Positions 36,720 to 54,383 of a stretch of DNA of 64,000 bases are shown in pieces (the stretch's first letter is position 1; each line of letters opens with the position of its first letter). The stretch covers positions 564,077 to 628,076 of the forward strand of contig CM017571.1 of NCBI GenBank assembly GCA_007844125.1, in the 5' to 3' direction. The DNA comes from Sinonovacula constricta. Lineage: Eukaryota; Mollusca; Bivalvia; Cardiida; Solecurtidae. Below the pieces are notes generated by a model. The model searched no databases, had not been told where the DNA came from, and saw only the letters and a list, made by a program, of their open reading frames with translations. The translations under genes were made by a program, and so were the position numbers.

Positions 36720-39080
36720 TACTAAGCTGTCTCCGTTAATTATTCACTTCTGTCCTATATGTTAGACTTTACACAGTTCTATAGTGTAATATTATTTTAG
36801 ATGAAAATAAAAGCTTGGTTTAGAAAAAATTGCTCTTGTTTAGACCATATTTTTAACATTCATGCCGTTATAGAAGTTATTGGAAGGCATACTAAAAAAA
36901 ACTATGCTGTGCCTTTATTGATTTCTCACGAGTGTTTGTTACCGTTTTGTTGCTACTTTGCAACAAAATAAATGGTAAACTTTGTAATGTAATTAATAAC
37001 ATGTATTTAACTTTATGATCGTGTGTTTCTACTAACAGTAAATTCTCAGACTTTTTTATCAGAAACATTGGCGTAAGGCAGGGTGAAAATCTGTCCCCAT
37101 TGTTATTTTCAATACACTTTCTAAACGAAGACAAAACTCACTTGTCAAATTATTGTTCATCTGATGAACAGTTGGTTAATCCCGAGAATTGGCTTAAACT
37201 ATTTACCATTCTCTATGTTGACGATATTGTTATTTTATCAGATTCTGCTCATGATTTACAAAAAAGCCTTAACGATTAGTATTCTTAATAAGTTATACAT
37301 TTTTAAACTGTTTATTTACCAAACGTTATAGATTTTCAAACCTTTTAAAATATTAACCTATTTTCTATTGTAGTTCACATTATTTTAACCTGATAGATTT
37401 TTGTATTTTTCTGTATTTTACTCACATAGTTTAGTTTTAACCTGATTATTCTCTATTCACATTGAACTTCTTTGTATTCGGCGCCGCATTACCTGTTAAG
37501 TGTCGTTGTGCCGTAAAACCAAAATAAGAAAATAAATAAAGAAAGAAAAATCCTTAACCCCCTTTCCGAATATTGTCACAATTGGCACCTGGAAGATAAT
37601 ATTACAAAAAGTAACTCTCCTTGAAGCAGGTTTGTAAAAAAGAGCAGCAAAATGTAGGGTCCTTCCTTGATTGCTATTTTCTATTATGAAAATGACCGAC
37701 TGGGCCGAAACGTCAGTAAAGAATCTAAAGCAAAAGTATATCATACGTGTTTAAAGAGACTGTTTTACTGAGAAAATTCCCTATCGGAATTATATTTTCT
37801 GAGCGTTTGTCACCGTTTTGTTGCTTCTTTGCAACAATATAAATTGTAAACTTTTTAATGTAATTAACAATATGTATTTAACTATATGATCGTGTGTTTC
37901 TACTAACAGTAAATTCTCAGACTTTTTCATCAGAAACATTGGCGTAAGGCAGGGTGAAAATCTGTCCCCATTGTTATTTTCTATACACTTTCGAAACGAA
38001 GACCAAACTCACTTCTCAAATAATTGTTCATCTGGTGAACAGACAGAAAATCAAGAGAATTGGCATAAACTATTTATCATTCTCTATGCTCACGATATTG
38101 TTAGTTATCAGATTCTGCTCATGATTTACAAAAAAAAGCTTTAACTCCCTTTCTGAATAATGCCACAATTGGCACCTGAAAGATAATATTACAAAAGTAA
38201 CTCTCCTTGAAGCAAGACACACACAACATCTTACCTTTACCATCGGTAACAATAATGTAGAAATTCTACAGCACCTTGCAGATTTGTAAAAAAGAGCAGC
38301 AAAATGTAGTGTCCTTCCTTCATCGCTGTTTTCTATTATGGAAATGGCCAACTGTGACGAAACGTCAATAAAGAGTATAAAGCAAAAGTATATCATACTT
38401 GTTTAAAGAGACTGTTTTATTGAGAAAATTATCGGAATAATATTTACTGAGATAAACTTGAAGAAGGCAAACACACAAAAAAATCGTTAAAAAGTTACAG
38501 GCTTATGATAAATGACCAGAACAATAATAATTGGTTAAGTGAAATCAAAACTATCATTCGAACTGTAGACCGACCTGATATATGGCAAAGTCATTTTATT
38601 ACTGACCTGAAAACAACATTTATATGTTAAACAAATACTTATCGACCAAGCAAAGTTTGCATTCCGAGCTACTCCAACAAAAAAGGACTAACTTATTTTA
38701 ACCTAAAAGACAACCATGGTTTTGAGAAATATTTGAGTTCCTTAAACAAAAGTTATTCCTTTACAATTTTAAGGTACAGAACAGAACTGCAAATCACTCC
38801 TTACCTGTAGAATCTGGTCGCTACGTACGTATGCCCTTGGAAGACAGGCTTTGTCTTCTCTGCCAGTCCGAAGCCGTTGGAACTGAAACGCCCTATCTTC
38901 TAGTATATTCATTTTTCAAGGAAGAATTAATGCTTACCCAGGTCATATTAACACGAATACAGTGGTATTATCAACAGTGGCCACCGAACTCCATACAATG
39001 CTTTGCTCTTTTCGTCTAAGATAATGGGTACTTTCAAGCTGAGCAAAATCGAATCACCTCACTTGACCCAATAACTCTCA
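36720..39080 (+). pseudogene. Non-LTR reverse-transcriptase relic, unit B, partly duplicated
   Basis: It matches 23100-24560, with RT blocks VRQGENLSPLLFSIHF and LYVDDIVILSDSAHDLQKSL and the C-terminal block DRLCLLCQSEAVGTETP. A segment of about 0.6-0.8 kb occurs twice in tandem (about 36930-37735 and 37801-38400). A foreign LINE tail sits inside the first copy. Stops and frameshifts are throughout. Confidence 0.8.
37275..37551 (+). mobile_element. LINE 3'-end insertion with target-site duplication
   Basis: It has the same 3' UTR family as 9960-10199 and ends in an A/T-rich aaataaataaag tail. It is bounded by a direct repeat ccttaac at 37268-37274 and 37552-37558. The undisturbed target is seen in unit A at about 23589 (gccttaactccctttctg). 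The insertion therefore happened after the units separated. Confidence 0.9.
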
Positions 39081-39964
39081 AATAATTAAAATTGGCCTAG
39101 GCTTAAACTAAAATATGATATTTTTCTGCAGAAATTATGCACATATACCCCAAACAGGGGTCAGATATTGTTACATATACATATAAATTGATAAAGGCAA
39201 AACTGTCGAATACCACCTTTAAGTGAAAAGTCCTTAATTTATAACCACGATTCTGCCATCAAAACAAATCGTTACACAACCTGAATAAAACAAACCTTTT
39301 TAAAATTTTCAATTTAGAAAGGTCTTTGGCTCATATAATAATAGTACGTCAAAATATGGACGGGAAAGGTTATAAAATCATAGACTGTAAACCTTATCAA
39401 GCGTTCAAACACCGTGTACACAAGTCGCAGTCTCTTCTTTGAGCTTTTGTAGCAAGCTGTTTTAATGATTTATCTTTAATTAAAGCTGGTATCTGACAGT
39501 TTAAACCCCATTTGTTCCTTTCATATATCAAAATATTTTTTTTTACATGAAAAGATACCACGAAATGCTGCTAAATGCCATACTTCTTAGTGAAATATAA
39601 AAAGTAAGTATCTGCTTGTCATTAAAAACACTTATTTTCTATACCAGCCACGCTGCATAGTCAGCTGTTTTAAACTAAGAAGCCCACGTGACGACTTATT
39701 GGGCTTATTTATAGATTTTCTACAATTAATCATTTTAAATCATATTTATTTTACGTTTTGTACTGTCTGACAACTGGGGTGGTGTCAGAATTGTTTTACT
39801 TAGACGACAGTTGAGTTGATGAAGAGGTTATGCCCAGATCCCCCTAAACAGACATAATATACTGTTTCATGTATTTTATATAAGCAACTGTCGAATACCA
39901 CCAATTATATATAAAAAAACAGCATTTATTACAAAATCAGCAAAATGTACCAGATGTGACTAAT
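39080..39964. other. Spacer with dispersed repeat, unit B
   Basis: Matches 24560-25388. It contains the dispersed block at 39530-39615. No gene is seen. Confidence 0.5.
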
Positions 39965-40172
39965 TGCATTTAAGAAACACCTCAGGAAGTACGAGGTCAG
40001 AGCTCTGTAAAACCCGTTTTGAACCCAAGTCGGTCCGTTCCAAGGCGGTAGCTGTTGGGTTTGCTCTACTTGTTAAATGGCACATCACAGATTTGCTCCT
40101 ATTTTTACATTTGGCTTGCATCTGAGTACCTTTGTCCTGTACCTTTCCGACGTTGTTTGATATATGTTGCAA
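39965..40172 (-). repeat. SIR-1 interspersed repeat upstream of copy C
   Basis: Counterpart of 25389-25606. On the minus strand an open frame of 73 codons (MQALQHISNNVGKVQDKG... ending in ...SSDLVLPEVFLKCN) spans the whole repeat. Confidence 0.85.
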
Positions 40173-40279
40173 TGCCTGCAACTAAAAAAGCAACCCTTGG
40201 CTACAAAGACTTTAGTTCTACATATTAGGTCGACAGGTTTGTCGCAACACTTATTCTAAAATTTGATACATATGTTGCT

Positions 40280-44767
<4,488 letters not shown>

Positions 44768-45678
44768 CAGGAAGTTACATCACCTTGAATTTATAGTTAC
44801 ACGTCACCCGGGAAAACCTATCGAAATTCATATACGTCTATTTATAGTAACTAATCATGTGATATGACTTACCAAAGTAGTTACAATTTACATGAAACTA
44901 CTGATCAAGAACCCGCAATGGTGCATTTATTAAAAAAAAACACTACTCACAAACACGTCATTGTAAATCCATAGCGCGGAGCTTGTTGACAGTTAGATCC
45001 CAGTAGTACCATAATATAAACAACGGAACCGTTTGATAAATATGCCTGGTCCTGGGGCCAAAACTAGCAACATTATACACTGAAACTTTTAAATAAAACA
45101 ATATGTCTTAACGTTTGTGAAATTACCACCGAAAGTAAGTTAAGACCTCTATTCAGCTACTGATAAAACAATGCCATGAAGACAAAAACATTCGTTGAAA
45201 TGCTTGATTTCTACATTTCTAAACAGACGCTCATTACACAAAAGTTGCATACAATCAATTTTTTGTTATCAAATAAACATTCAATATATGATCCGTTTCG
45301 ATATCATGATATTAGATTATGGTCAATCAACAATTTTGTCCGATTTCACTTTGTGAAAACAATACATTCAGATTGAATTATGTTTTTAGTGTTTTGCAGT
45401 TTGTTCAGTTTTGTCTCCGCCCTGTCTTTTTGTGCGTTTTTGTCTTTCAATTGTTCATTGTATATTATAACAGGTACTTTAGTTTGTTAACTTTATAAGT
45501 AACTTTATACATCCTGTATGCTGATACCAGAAAATGTCAAACCGAGTTGTCAATGAGATTGTATGACCATCAGCAGAAGACCAAATGTCATTCTTACATC
45601 TGGGATGTTAATGTTTTTATCCACGTTGTGTACATCTTGCTTATATCTTGTTTATTGGATGGAGCAGCACACCCACCC

Positions 45679-45772
45679 GGATTGTATCGTGACCCCACAT
45701 TGTTGCCTAGTTATGACTGGCATGCAATATGTCATGTGTCGAATACCGGCCCACTATCAGGTTCCTAATTTC
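45679..45772. repeat. 94-bp minisatellite unit, single copy (unit C)
   Basis: One unit starts ggattgtatcgtgaccccac and ends ggttcctaatttc, in the same position after copy C as the two- and four-unit arrays after copies A and B. The preceding flank (44768-45678) is the more divergent version of the 3' flank. Confidence 0.85.
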
Positions 45773-47865
45773 GGATATTTTTCAATGAATAGAGATTAGG
45801 GAATTGTGTGGCTTTCGCAGTAGATTAAGTGAAAAAATTTGTGATCATCATGTTTATGTTTTCATATTCGCTATTTATAAAAGTATATCGAAATTACGAG
45901 AGTTAATAAAAACTGTTAGGTAAGTAACTCTTTGCCGTGTTTAATATATCAATTGTTTGTATGAATCTTCAATAGTAATGGTCACAAATAAATTTAAACG
46001 TACAAATGAGTTGTTTTGATATTAAAATTATTTTCTATAGAAAGAGTTTCTTTTCGACTTTTGCTTGCGTACACATGTAAAGATTTTTGGGTGATAATTT
46101 GATAAAAATTTAGAAAACTTAATTTTTGTGTCGTATTTTTCATTGGTTTAAACCGTGACTAGTTCTTTCACATATTCACCATGTGATTGTAAAGCAACTT
46201 CTGTTATGTGCTTTTATAACATCAGCATCATCTTCACTTGATTCTTATGTTTTGACGTTGTTCTTTGTTCATTTTTATAAAGTTGCAGTAAGGTATGTGG
46301 TCGTAAAACAATGTGTCACAGTAGATGCGTTGGGCTTACTTCATAATTGATCAGCAAGACTCTGATCCCCGCACATTCCCTGATACCACTGCAGCTTGTG
46401 TCCAGCGGAGAAGACCCACCTCCTCCCGCAGCGCCCCACCCACTCTCCACCCCTTAACCGCCCACTGTTTGGGTAGATTATGCCACATTCCAATTTGCAA
46501 TGACTCAAAAGAATAATAAGTGGGTGGGTTCGATTTGTATGCATAATTTATTAGATGACGATTTTCTTCATATCAATAACATGTCTTGTGTGTTATGCCC
46601 TCTGACACACATTCCGTGTTACTCGATTATTTATCTGCCATGGAATAGAAGTATAGGCCAAGGTTCGTCCGTCGTTAGTTTGTTACAGATATCTGCTTCT
46701 AAAGATCTAAAAATAATAACAAAGAACATATGTTAATAAACTTCGTTTAATTTTCATAGGTTTCCACGGATGAAGTGTTAAAAGATAAATGGCAAAAGTA
46801 GGTGGATCTAGATGCATAGTTTGCATATAAGGATGTTTAATGAAAAACGCTTCCAATCGAATTCTTGAAGGCGTTGTCAATGGGCGTGGCCAAACTAATT
46901 TCAGGGAAGTACGGCCTTGATAATGTCCAATAACTCAGACTGTCCATAAAAGGGGTTCAATGGTCTGTAATTTTAATACATTGCTGAAATAAAAAGAAAT
47001 TCAGCGTAAGTTTTAACTTAAAATTTAAAGTGAACTTAAACAGAATTGAGTTTATTTAATAAACGTGAAACTACAAATTAAGGCAGAAAATTATTAACAA
47101 TCTTATAGTCAACTAAGCCATATTGACACGTTGTTGTTTTGATTTAAATAAAAATAAACAGGAATGTTATATTTAAATCAGAATTTCAACTGGAAAAGTT
47201 TCTCTAAATCGACCAAAATTTGTAGGATTTTAAAAGCAATTAAACTAAACCTTGTTACAGTATCACTATATTTTTAAAGCGCTGTGTTTAAAGTTATACA
47301 GACAATAATACAGAAAGAGTATTGGAGTATGTCTTGATAAAATTACCTATATTCAAACAAGAAACGTGGAATATATGAATGAATATGTTAGAATTGTGAG
47401 GTATGGTATATTATATGCATTTACTAAGCAATGTTAGTGTTTTAGCAGACCATGCAATGAAAAGTTAATCACAAATACACAACCCATAAATTGTAAATCG
47501 TTATAACACATCTCTATTTGAAGTTCTAAGCTTTGTTGTCAACGTTACTTCATTTTGGTTGTATGCTCATTCCACTAACTGTTCATATTCTAAGTCACAA
47601 AATGCTATAGATGTTAATTATGTTATCGTAGAAACCCTCTTGCCAAATAAATTATAACAAGATAGAAACATTTGAACAAACAATAAAACACAAAACCGCA
47701 CTTGCCCTTTATTTAAGATTAAACATATTTGAGATTAAGTGTATTAACACCCTCTTTTAACTCAAATTCTTCTTTCAATACCATGTACAAAGTCCTATTT
47801 GACATATTCGTAAAATCACCATATATATAATCAAACTATATGTACACAACCAGCTGTGTATGTTC
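45773..47865. other. Spacer between CRAL-TRIO copy C and the Gly/Met-rich gene
   Basis: Up to about 46.4 kb it matches the spacer after copy B (31.8-32.6 kb). From there to 47.86 kb it is unique AT-rich sequence with no convincing coding frame or RNA gene. Confidence 0.6.
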
Positions 47866-48105
47866 TTGTTTACGTTACATCGCACTGGCACATGGGTGGC
47901 CATTTTGGCGACGTCAAACATATTATAAGTGAAAGAAGACCCCCCAGATAGATCTCTAGGTAGAACCAAGTGCACACCGCTGCTCTGCTTACGACCTCTC
48001 CACAGAAAAGTTCTCAACCCGTTTGAGACTAGAACGAACATTATGAGGGGCTGGGGAGTTACAAGTCAGTAACTACCTGCTCGGTCTGTTTGATAGCGAT
48101 CAGTG
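47866..48105 (-). mobile_element. SINE family 1, diverged copy
   Basis: The same body (ttacatcgcactggcacatg ... gagttacaagtcagtaac) and tRNA-like head as at 21491-21708, but more diverged. It lies just downstream of the stop of the complete Gly/Met-rich gene, possibly in its 3' UTR. Confidence 0.75.
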
Positions 48106-48379
48106 GGTTACTTACTACAGACCCTTCACCTTTTTCACCTTATATGTAATTCACAGTTAGCCATTATCTTACAAGTTACGGTTTCGCTATGTCATTATTT
48201 AGTCAAAACTTGAAACAAAACGTATACCACCATGCGAGTGTGGAAAAAGGAACGACGACAATGCAGATGGTTCCGGAATGCAGTGAGCACCCGAGAGTGA
48301 GCCCCTGTTCTCCATGATGATGGAGTATATAATAGGAAAAAAGAAACGCATACGTGTTTCAGATAATCTCGGGAGGAAG

Positions 48380-51300
48380 TTAATCACCTTTGGGTGCACC
48401 TCCTTGGGCACCGCCGGCACCGCCGGCACCGCCTTTGCCGCCCATACCACCCATCATCGGCATACCTGCAAGTAGGATGGGTGCAAACCATGTATTGGAA
48501 CTTTGTTCTAAAATTAGTTACAAATGATACACATCAAATAAAATAATAAATTAAATATAATTACTATGTGTGGAGATTGTACTATCGTCGGTAGCCACGT
48601 TTACTCATACCACTACCTGCTTCAGGGTGGCCATTGGCTGGTAAATGTTTGTCTCCATGAATATTCACAGCAACCATTGGCCCAATAAAAATGTGCGTTA
48701 CATCGGCGCTTCTTTTCAATTGAAGTTTAAAAAACTATTTGTCATTGTAAAGATGGCCGCACTAACCTATGACGCCTCTTGTTAACGGATTGCAATCCTC
48801 TCATTGGCTGAATTTCCGTGCCGTTGTAAACACATAGCCAATCAGCTGCTTAATGCATATTTTCATGGGAAAGACATTTTCTAGCCAAGTAACCCACAGT
48901 GTATGTATGTAGTGATATTTAGCGTGGGTTCCGACGATATATATATATATATATGCACTAGAGCGGATTTAACTAGAAAAGAACCCAGCTTAGGGTTCAT
49001 CCATTTTTCACGAACGAAGGCAATTAGTTTGAAAACTATTTCCGACCTTTTTTGCATTGACTTGTTTAATGGTTTTCAGCTTCGCTTTTTTATAAGCGTG
49101 TGTCTTTTCCATGGAATAAAATATGACATATTGCGGATAGTTGCTTGATTAGATAATGATTGCGTTCCAAGATTTGCCTGATTGACTGGGGACTTGGAAT
49201 GGTAAAATGCAGCTTCCTGTCTTGTTAGATGGTTTCCTAGCTTGCTAGCTTATTCATTATTGTTTTAGATTAATTAAATGTGTTTTTATCATAGAAACAT
49301 TATAAAAAAATGTATGTTCGAAAGATGCCAATATACAGTGTAACGTAGTCCTTAAACATTTATAACAGTAAAGAGAATAAGATTTATTTTGCTCAATAAG
49401 CAGGAAAATGGAACATAATACTTATCAGACATAAATACTAGTCGTCGTGCAAGCTATTTACAAAGCATCTAGCGATTAATTTACAGTAATTTGGACTGTC
49501 GAAAGAGCCAACTTACCACCTTCACCACCGGGCATCATCATACCACCTCCCATACCACCCTTGCCTCCTGGCATCATCATTGGCATACCACCGCCCATAC
49601 CACCCCCACCACCGGGCATCATCATGGGCATACCACCCTCTGGCATCATTGGCATCATCATACCACCACCCATTGGCATTCCACCCTTGCCTCCTGGCAT
49701 CATCATGGGCATACCACCGCCCATACCACCCTCACCACCGGGCATCATCATGGGCATACCACCTTCTGGCATCATCATACCACCTCCCATTCCCATACCA
49801 CCCTTTCCACCTGGCATCATCATGGGCATCATGGGCATCATGCCTAGAAATGACACAATTACAATTCAAGCTGTTTTATGTACGCGACACAATCTGCTTT
49901 TTTACCTCTTAATTTTCAACTTAACACTATTGATGCTTTTTATTATAGATTTTGCAATTTGCCAGTTCTTAAGTAAGAAATACATGCGCTACAATGAGAC
50001 AACACTTAATATAGCGGTATCATCAATTCAACAGCAACGACGGATAGCAAAAGTGACATTTGAAACCCAATAAACATCCTCATTGTTCAAATGAAGTTAG
50101 TAATTAGTAACAACTACAGCGATGCGTCCTTTTTCTATGCCAGACCACTGTCTGAGTTTATTCCTCCGCAAAAAAAAGTAGGCGCTGCTATAACACCAAT
50201 GATTGTGTTGCTGTGATGTACTTCTAAAGCAGAACAAGTCGAAACGAGTAACATTTCTGTTATGCGACCTTGACCGTTAATGTTCGTTTGATCGTTGGTC
50301 TTACTATTACAGAAGAAGAAGAAGCAAGAAACGCATTTCAAAGTCATAATCCCATTTTTTTGAGATATGCATATTGACATTAAAATGTACATAAAATGCT
50401 TTGGGAAATGACACTTCAGTACAGCGTAAAATATTTTCTGTCAAAAAATAACTTTAACACATATAAGCTAAAGTACAGCCAAATATGTACAAAGAAATTG
50501 ATGGCTGTCAAGTTGCTGTTTCGACTAGAATTAAATGCGTTAAGCTTGACTATCAAAATGACAATTAACCGATTATCTTTTGTAACATGCGTTTTTGAAC
50601 ATTTTGTGTTGTTATGATGGTGGCCTTGAGGTGTTTTTTTTTCCAAAATAACATTTAGCGGCAGCTACTTTGTTTTTGGCCAATTATGGTATTACTTTTT
50701 ATAACACTTCAAAAAGAAAATTGACAAAAAAACTTTAAAAGTATTGTAGTTGAAGAAAGAAAGTTAAATTTCTTATCTTTGCTTGCTTTAAATACTCGAC
50801 ATATATGTTTTCTTGTCAGAATTGTTGAGGCAATTACGTATAAATTGATTACGACAGACACGTGCAGAAACTTACCTCCCTTACCACCCATTGGCATCAT
50901 CATACCACCCATACCACCCATAGGCATCATTGGCATCATCATACCGCCTCCCATCATCATCGGCATCATCATACCACCCATGCCCATACCACCTCCCATA
51001 CCACCTCCCATACCACCTCCCATACCACCCTGCATGCCTCCTGCAAGGAGAAAGTCAGCTATTAGGGAATATCAACAAATGTAATGTTTATTATAAATTA
51101 GTGTATTACTGTTATTTATACGTCTTCTGAAGCTTTTTTGATCTTGCATCTGTGTATGTATTTGAGCATTTTATATGTGCATTGATTAATCGGAACACCT
51201 CGGAAAATTCACGAATCATCTCGCGGGTGTATGTAGGTAGTCGGATCACTTCGGCCATTTCCCTAAATGGAACTACTTTTGTGACAGACGTCAAAACAAA

Positions 51301-54300
51301 GATTGCGGATCGGATGACAGCTCATTACAGTACGATGCCTATAAAACGTCAATTTGTGATTGCTTCAAATTTAAATCATCCAGTTTTAATTAACCAAGCG
51401 CAGCAGACACGTAAATAATGGCATTGTTTATGTTTTGTTCGAACTACATTTTAGACATTCTTCTTCCGACTTCCGGCGAACAAAACGATCGTGATTTCAG
51501 TAAGTATCATTGCACCAGATACATCCAAGAGATGATTGTCCCGAGGTGGGAATTAGCTGAGGAGTTCCGATTGGTGCATTGATGAGCCATTATGTACCAT
51601 GTGTGCATGAGTGTTATAGTGTAATGCTTTTTGCTGAACGAACTGTTTGTGGTTTTTAAAATAAAAACGGACAAACAACATGTAAGACACATTAAGACAC
51701 ATTGAAGTAATCATATTATTTAATGCAAAATAATAACTTTTGCCATTATATATTTACATAGCTTGATAGGTACCTAAATTAAGTAAGAACTGTATATAAC
51801 AGTACATCAATTTTGAGACAGTGCAATAAGTGAAATATATCGATTTAAAAGTCTCAATCTATAAACAAGCAGAATGGCGATTTCAGCTAAAAATAGATAT
51901 CGACGTTAGAGCTGATTACCCGGATGATTATGTAAAATGATCTCAACAGTAAGTGGTCACGTGGTTTTCTTAGTTTAAAAATAGCTTAATGTGCAGCGTG
52001 GCTCGGATAAGGAAATACATATTTTTAATGACAAGTGAGGTTTTATGCTGTACTTTTCACGTGGATGTAGGACACCAATGAACACAATTTTGCAGGTAAC
52101 AATTCATTTGGTTGCATGAGAGAAAAAAAGTTCATGCTATCGGATGATAAGTCTTTTACTAAGATTCATTGCATGGATACACAGTTGTTCTCATATATAC
52201 CCATCAGTCTGCGTATATTATTTAACTTTCAGTCCAATGATTAAGTTTAACGTGAACAAGCTATTGGTTGAAGTTTTTATTCGAATTATTTGTAATTTAT
52301 TTACGTTATTAGGTTTATTCTCGAGATGATGGCATCAATTTAGGTCATTGTATGTGTATAGAGTAATACAACGCTTTAATTGTGTGTTTATCGAAATAAA
52401 TTGACGAACCACTAAAATTTACTGAAAAATAAAAAATAAAAAATTAAGAAAATGTATTTGATCAACATACCTTTGCTGGCATATCTCTTGTAGCCTGTAA
52501 AAGCAAAGCCAACGAATCATTACAATTTGATTTAAATCAAATATATATAAAGCATGCAAGAAGCAAGTCTTCGGATCAATTAAAACATTTTAATATGATT
52601 AATATCTTTATTATTAATAGCTTATAGAAATTGGCACGTGTTAGAATGTATTCAATTCTTTTATCACAGAAGCGTAAATATATATTACTTCAAACGGGTA
52701 CACGTATACTGATAAAACTTTTAATGCCTTACTATACGGCTAATATTATAGATTTTATAATTTGGTTACATGACATTAATAAACAAATTCAAACAAATAT
52801 ATATATTTTTTAAATAATAAAAAAGTGACGTACGTTTGCCGGCACCACCTGGAAAACGATAAAACAACAATTGTTATGTAAATATTTAGGGATCAAAACA
52901 TATTATTAGCATTATCAAAATTGAATATTTTGAAAATTTGTATTGATTTAATTAAAGTACATTTAAAAAAAATATCGGTTGTGTTTCTTAACATCGATCG
53001 AGGCGTTTTGGTTTGTTGTTGTTTTTGTTGGTTTTTTTATTGTTTTTGTTTGTTTTTTGTTGGTTTTTTGTTTGATTTGATGTTGTTTTTTTTATTACAA
53101 ACATTACAAAGAAAAAGAAAATTACCTCCCATACCCATACCCATGCCGCCTCCCATCGGGGGCATCATCGGGGGCATCATCGGGGGCATCATTGGGGGCA
53201 TCATAGGCTTCATCATGGGCATACCACCTCCCATCATGGGCATACCACCCATTGGCATACCACCCATTGGCATACCACCCATTGGCATACCACCCATTGG
53301 CATACCACCCATTGGCATACCTCCCATCATTTTGCCGCCCATCATTGGCATCATGCCGCCCATTCCTCCTCCCATTCCGCCCATCATTCCTCCCATCATT
53401 GGCATCATCCCTCCGCCCATCATCATGCCTCCACCGCCGCCACCGCCACCTGCAATCAATACAGGGCTTAATTATAAGCATTTTGTTTTTATAAGGTAAA
53501 CATTATTTTTTTGAGTTAATTCGAATTGAAATGATCAAGCGAAAACTTCGAATATTTAATGTATTTGTATAAGCTAAATTACGTCCGCAGGCCCATCAGT
53601 TAGATTAAATGTATGAAATTTAAAAAGTCTAACAAACTGTCTTAATGCAAAAAGATAAAAAATAATAATAAAATAAAATTAAGTTGAAAAATGAAATAGA
53701 ACCCTCGACACTCGCTTTCTCAAAATCCTAATTATTTATTAAATCATTCTGACTTTTGCAACTTAAATTATTATAAATCTTTTAAAATATGTCATCAAGG
53801 AAAAAGGCTTTACAAATGTATAGTTCTATCCTTCTTATTGCAATGCAATGGGACAATCAATGTATACATGATCCCTTTATCTCCACCTTTTCTTATTGTT
53901 AAGTGCCGAGACAAATGAGGCAATCTATGATATCTTAATTCAAATTGTTTATAACACACTGGAAGTTTTTCCTTTGATTTGCAGCGTATGCTATAACTCG
54001 CTTTACGATAGGTTATCTAGCACATACAAGCTTTATTTATTCTTATGTACTCATATTGTTGACTGGAGAGTCACATAAGGCAAGTCGTCGACTTGTAACT
54101 CCTCAGCCCCTCACCGCGTAGGTTCGAGTCCCGGTCGAGAACTTTCATGTTGGGAGGTTTTCCAGCTAACATGCAGTGCGCTAGTGACTCTACTTAGAAA
54201 CAAATCTAGGGTCTTCCTCCACCAATAATAAACTTGAGGTCGGCAACATGACCGTAATTGTGTCGGTGCGATGTAACAAGAAAAAGAAGGCAATTTATGC

Positions 54301-54372
54301 TATCTTACCTTTGTAGGCCGAGGCCACGGCCAAAAGGGCTGCAGAAAGAAGCGTTGTCCTAATTGGATTCAT
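48380..54372 (-). CDS. Secreted glycine/methionine-rich repeat protein (complete gene)
   Basis: Coding exons on the minus strand: 54372-54309 (ATG at 54372), 53449-53126, 52848-52834, 52494-52471, 51040-50876, 49843-49517 and 48465-48380 (TAA). They total 1005 nt, 334 residues. All borders are GT-AG and every junction splits a codon after its first base. Residues 1-19 are a signal peptide (MNPIRTTLLSAALLAVASA). The rest is low-complexity Gly and Met with Pro and occasional Lys/Glu: tandem GGMPM repeats in exon 3, MMMPGG(K/E)GG repeats in exon 7, and a Met-poor end (GGAGGAGGAQGGAPKGD). Two mini-exons (15 and 24 nt) encode GAGK-RYKRYASK, a basic break in the repeat. It is probably an extracellular structural protein; shell matrix is my first guess (compare methionine-rich nacre proteins), byssus second. 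Exon 1 is untranslated (57801-57754). No polyadenylation site was fixed. Confidence 0.88.
54063..54275 (+). mobile_element. SINE family 1 copy in intron of the Gly/Met-rich gene
   Basis: Plus-strand copy: head with gacttgtaactcctcagccc and B-box-like ggttcgagtcccgg, body ending gtaattgtgtcggtgcgatg. It lies 34 bases from the coding exon that carries the signal peptide. Confidence 0.8.
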
Positions 54373-54383
54373 GGTTGCACAAC

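Noticed and set aside
49491..50073. Long His/Thr/Trp- and Ile/Pro-rich frames on the + strand
   Set aside because: They are antisense shadows of the Gly/Met-rich exon on the minus strand; the sense frame has a signal peptide, splice sites and consistent phases. The same holds at 50779-51130 and 52921-53499.
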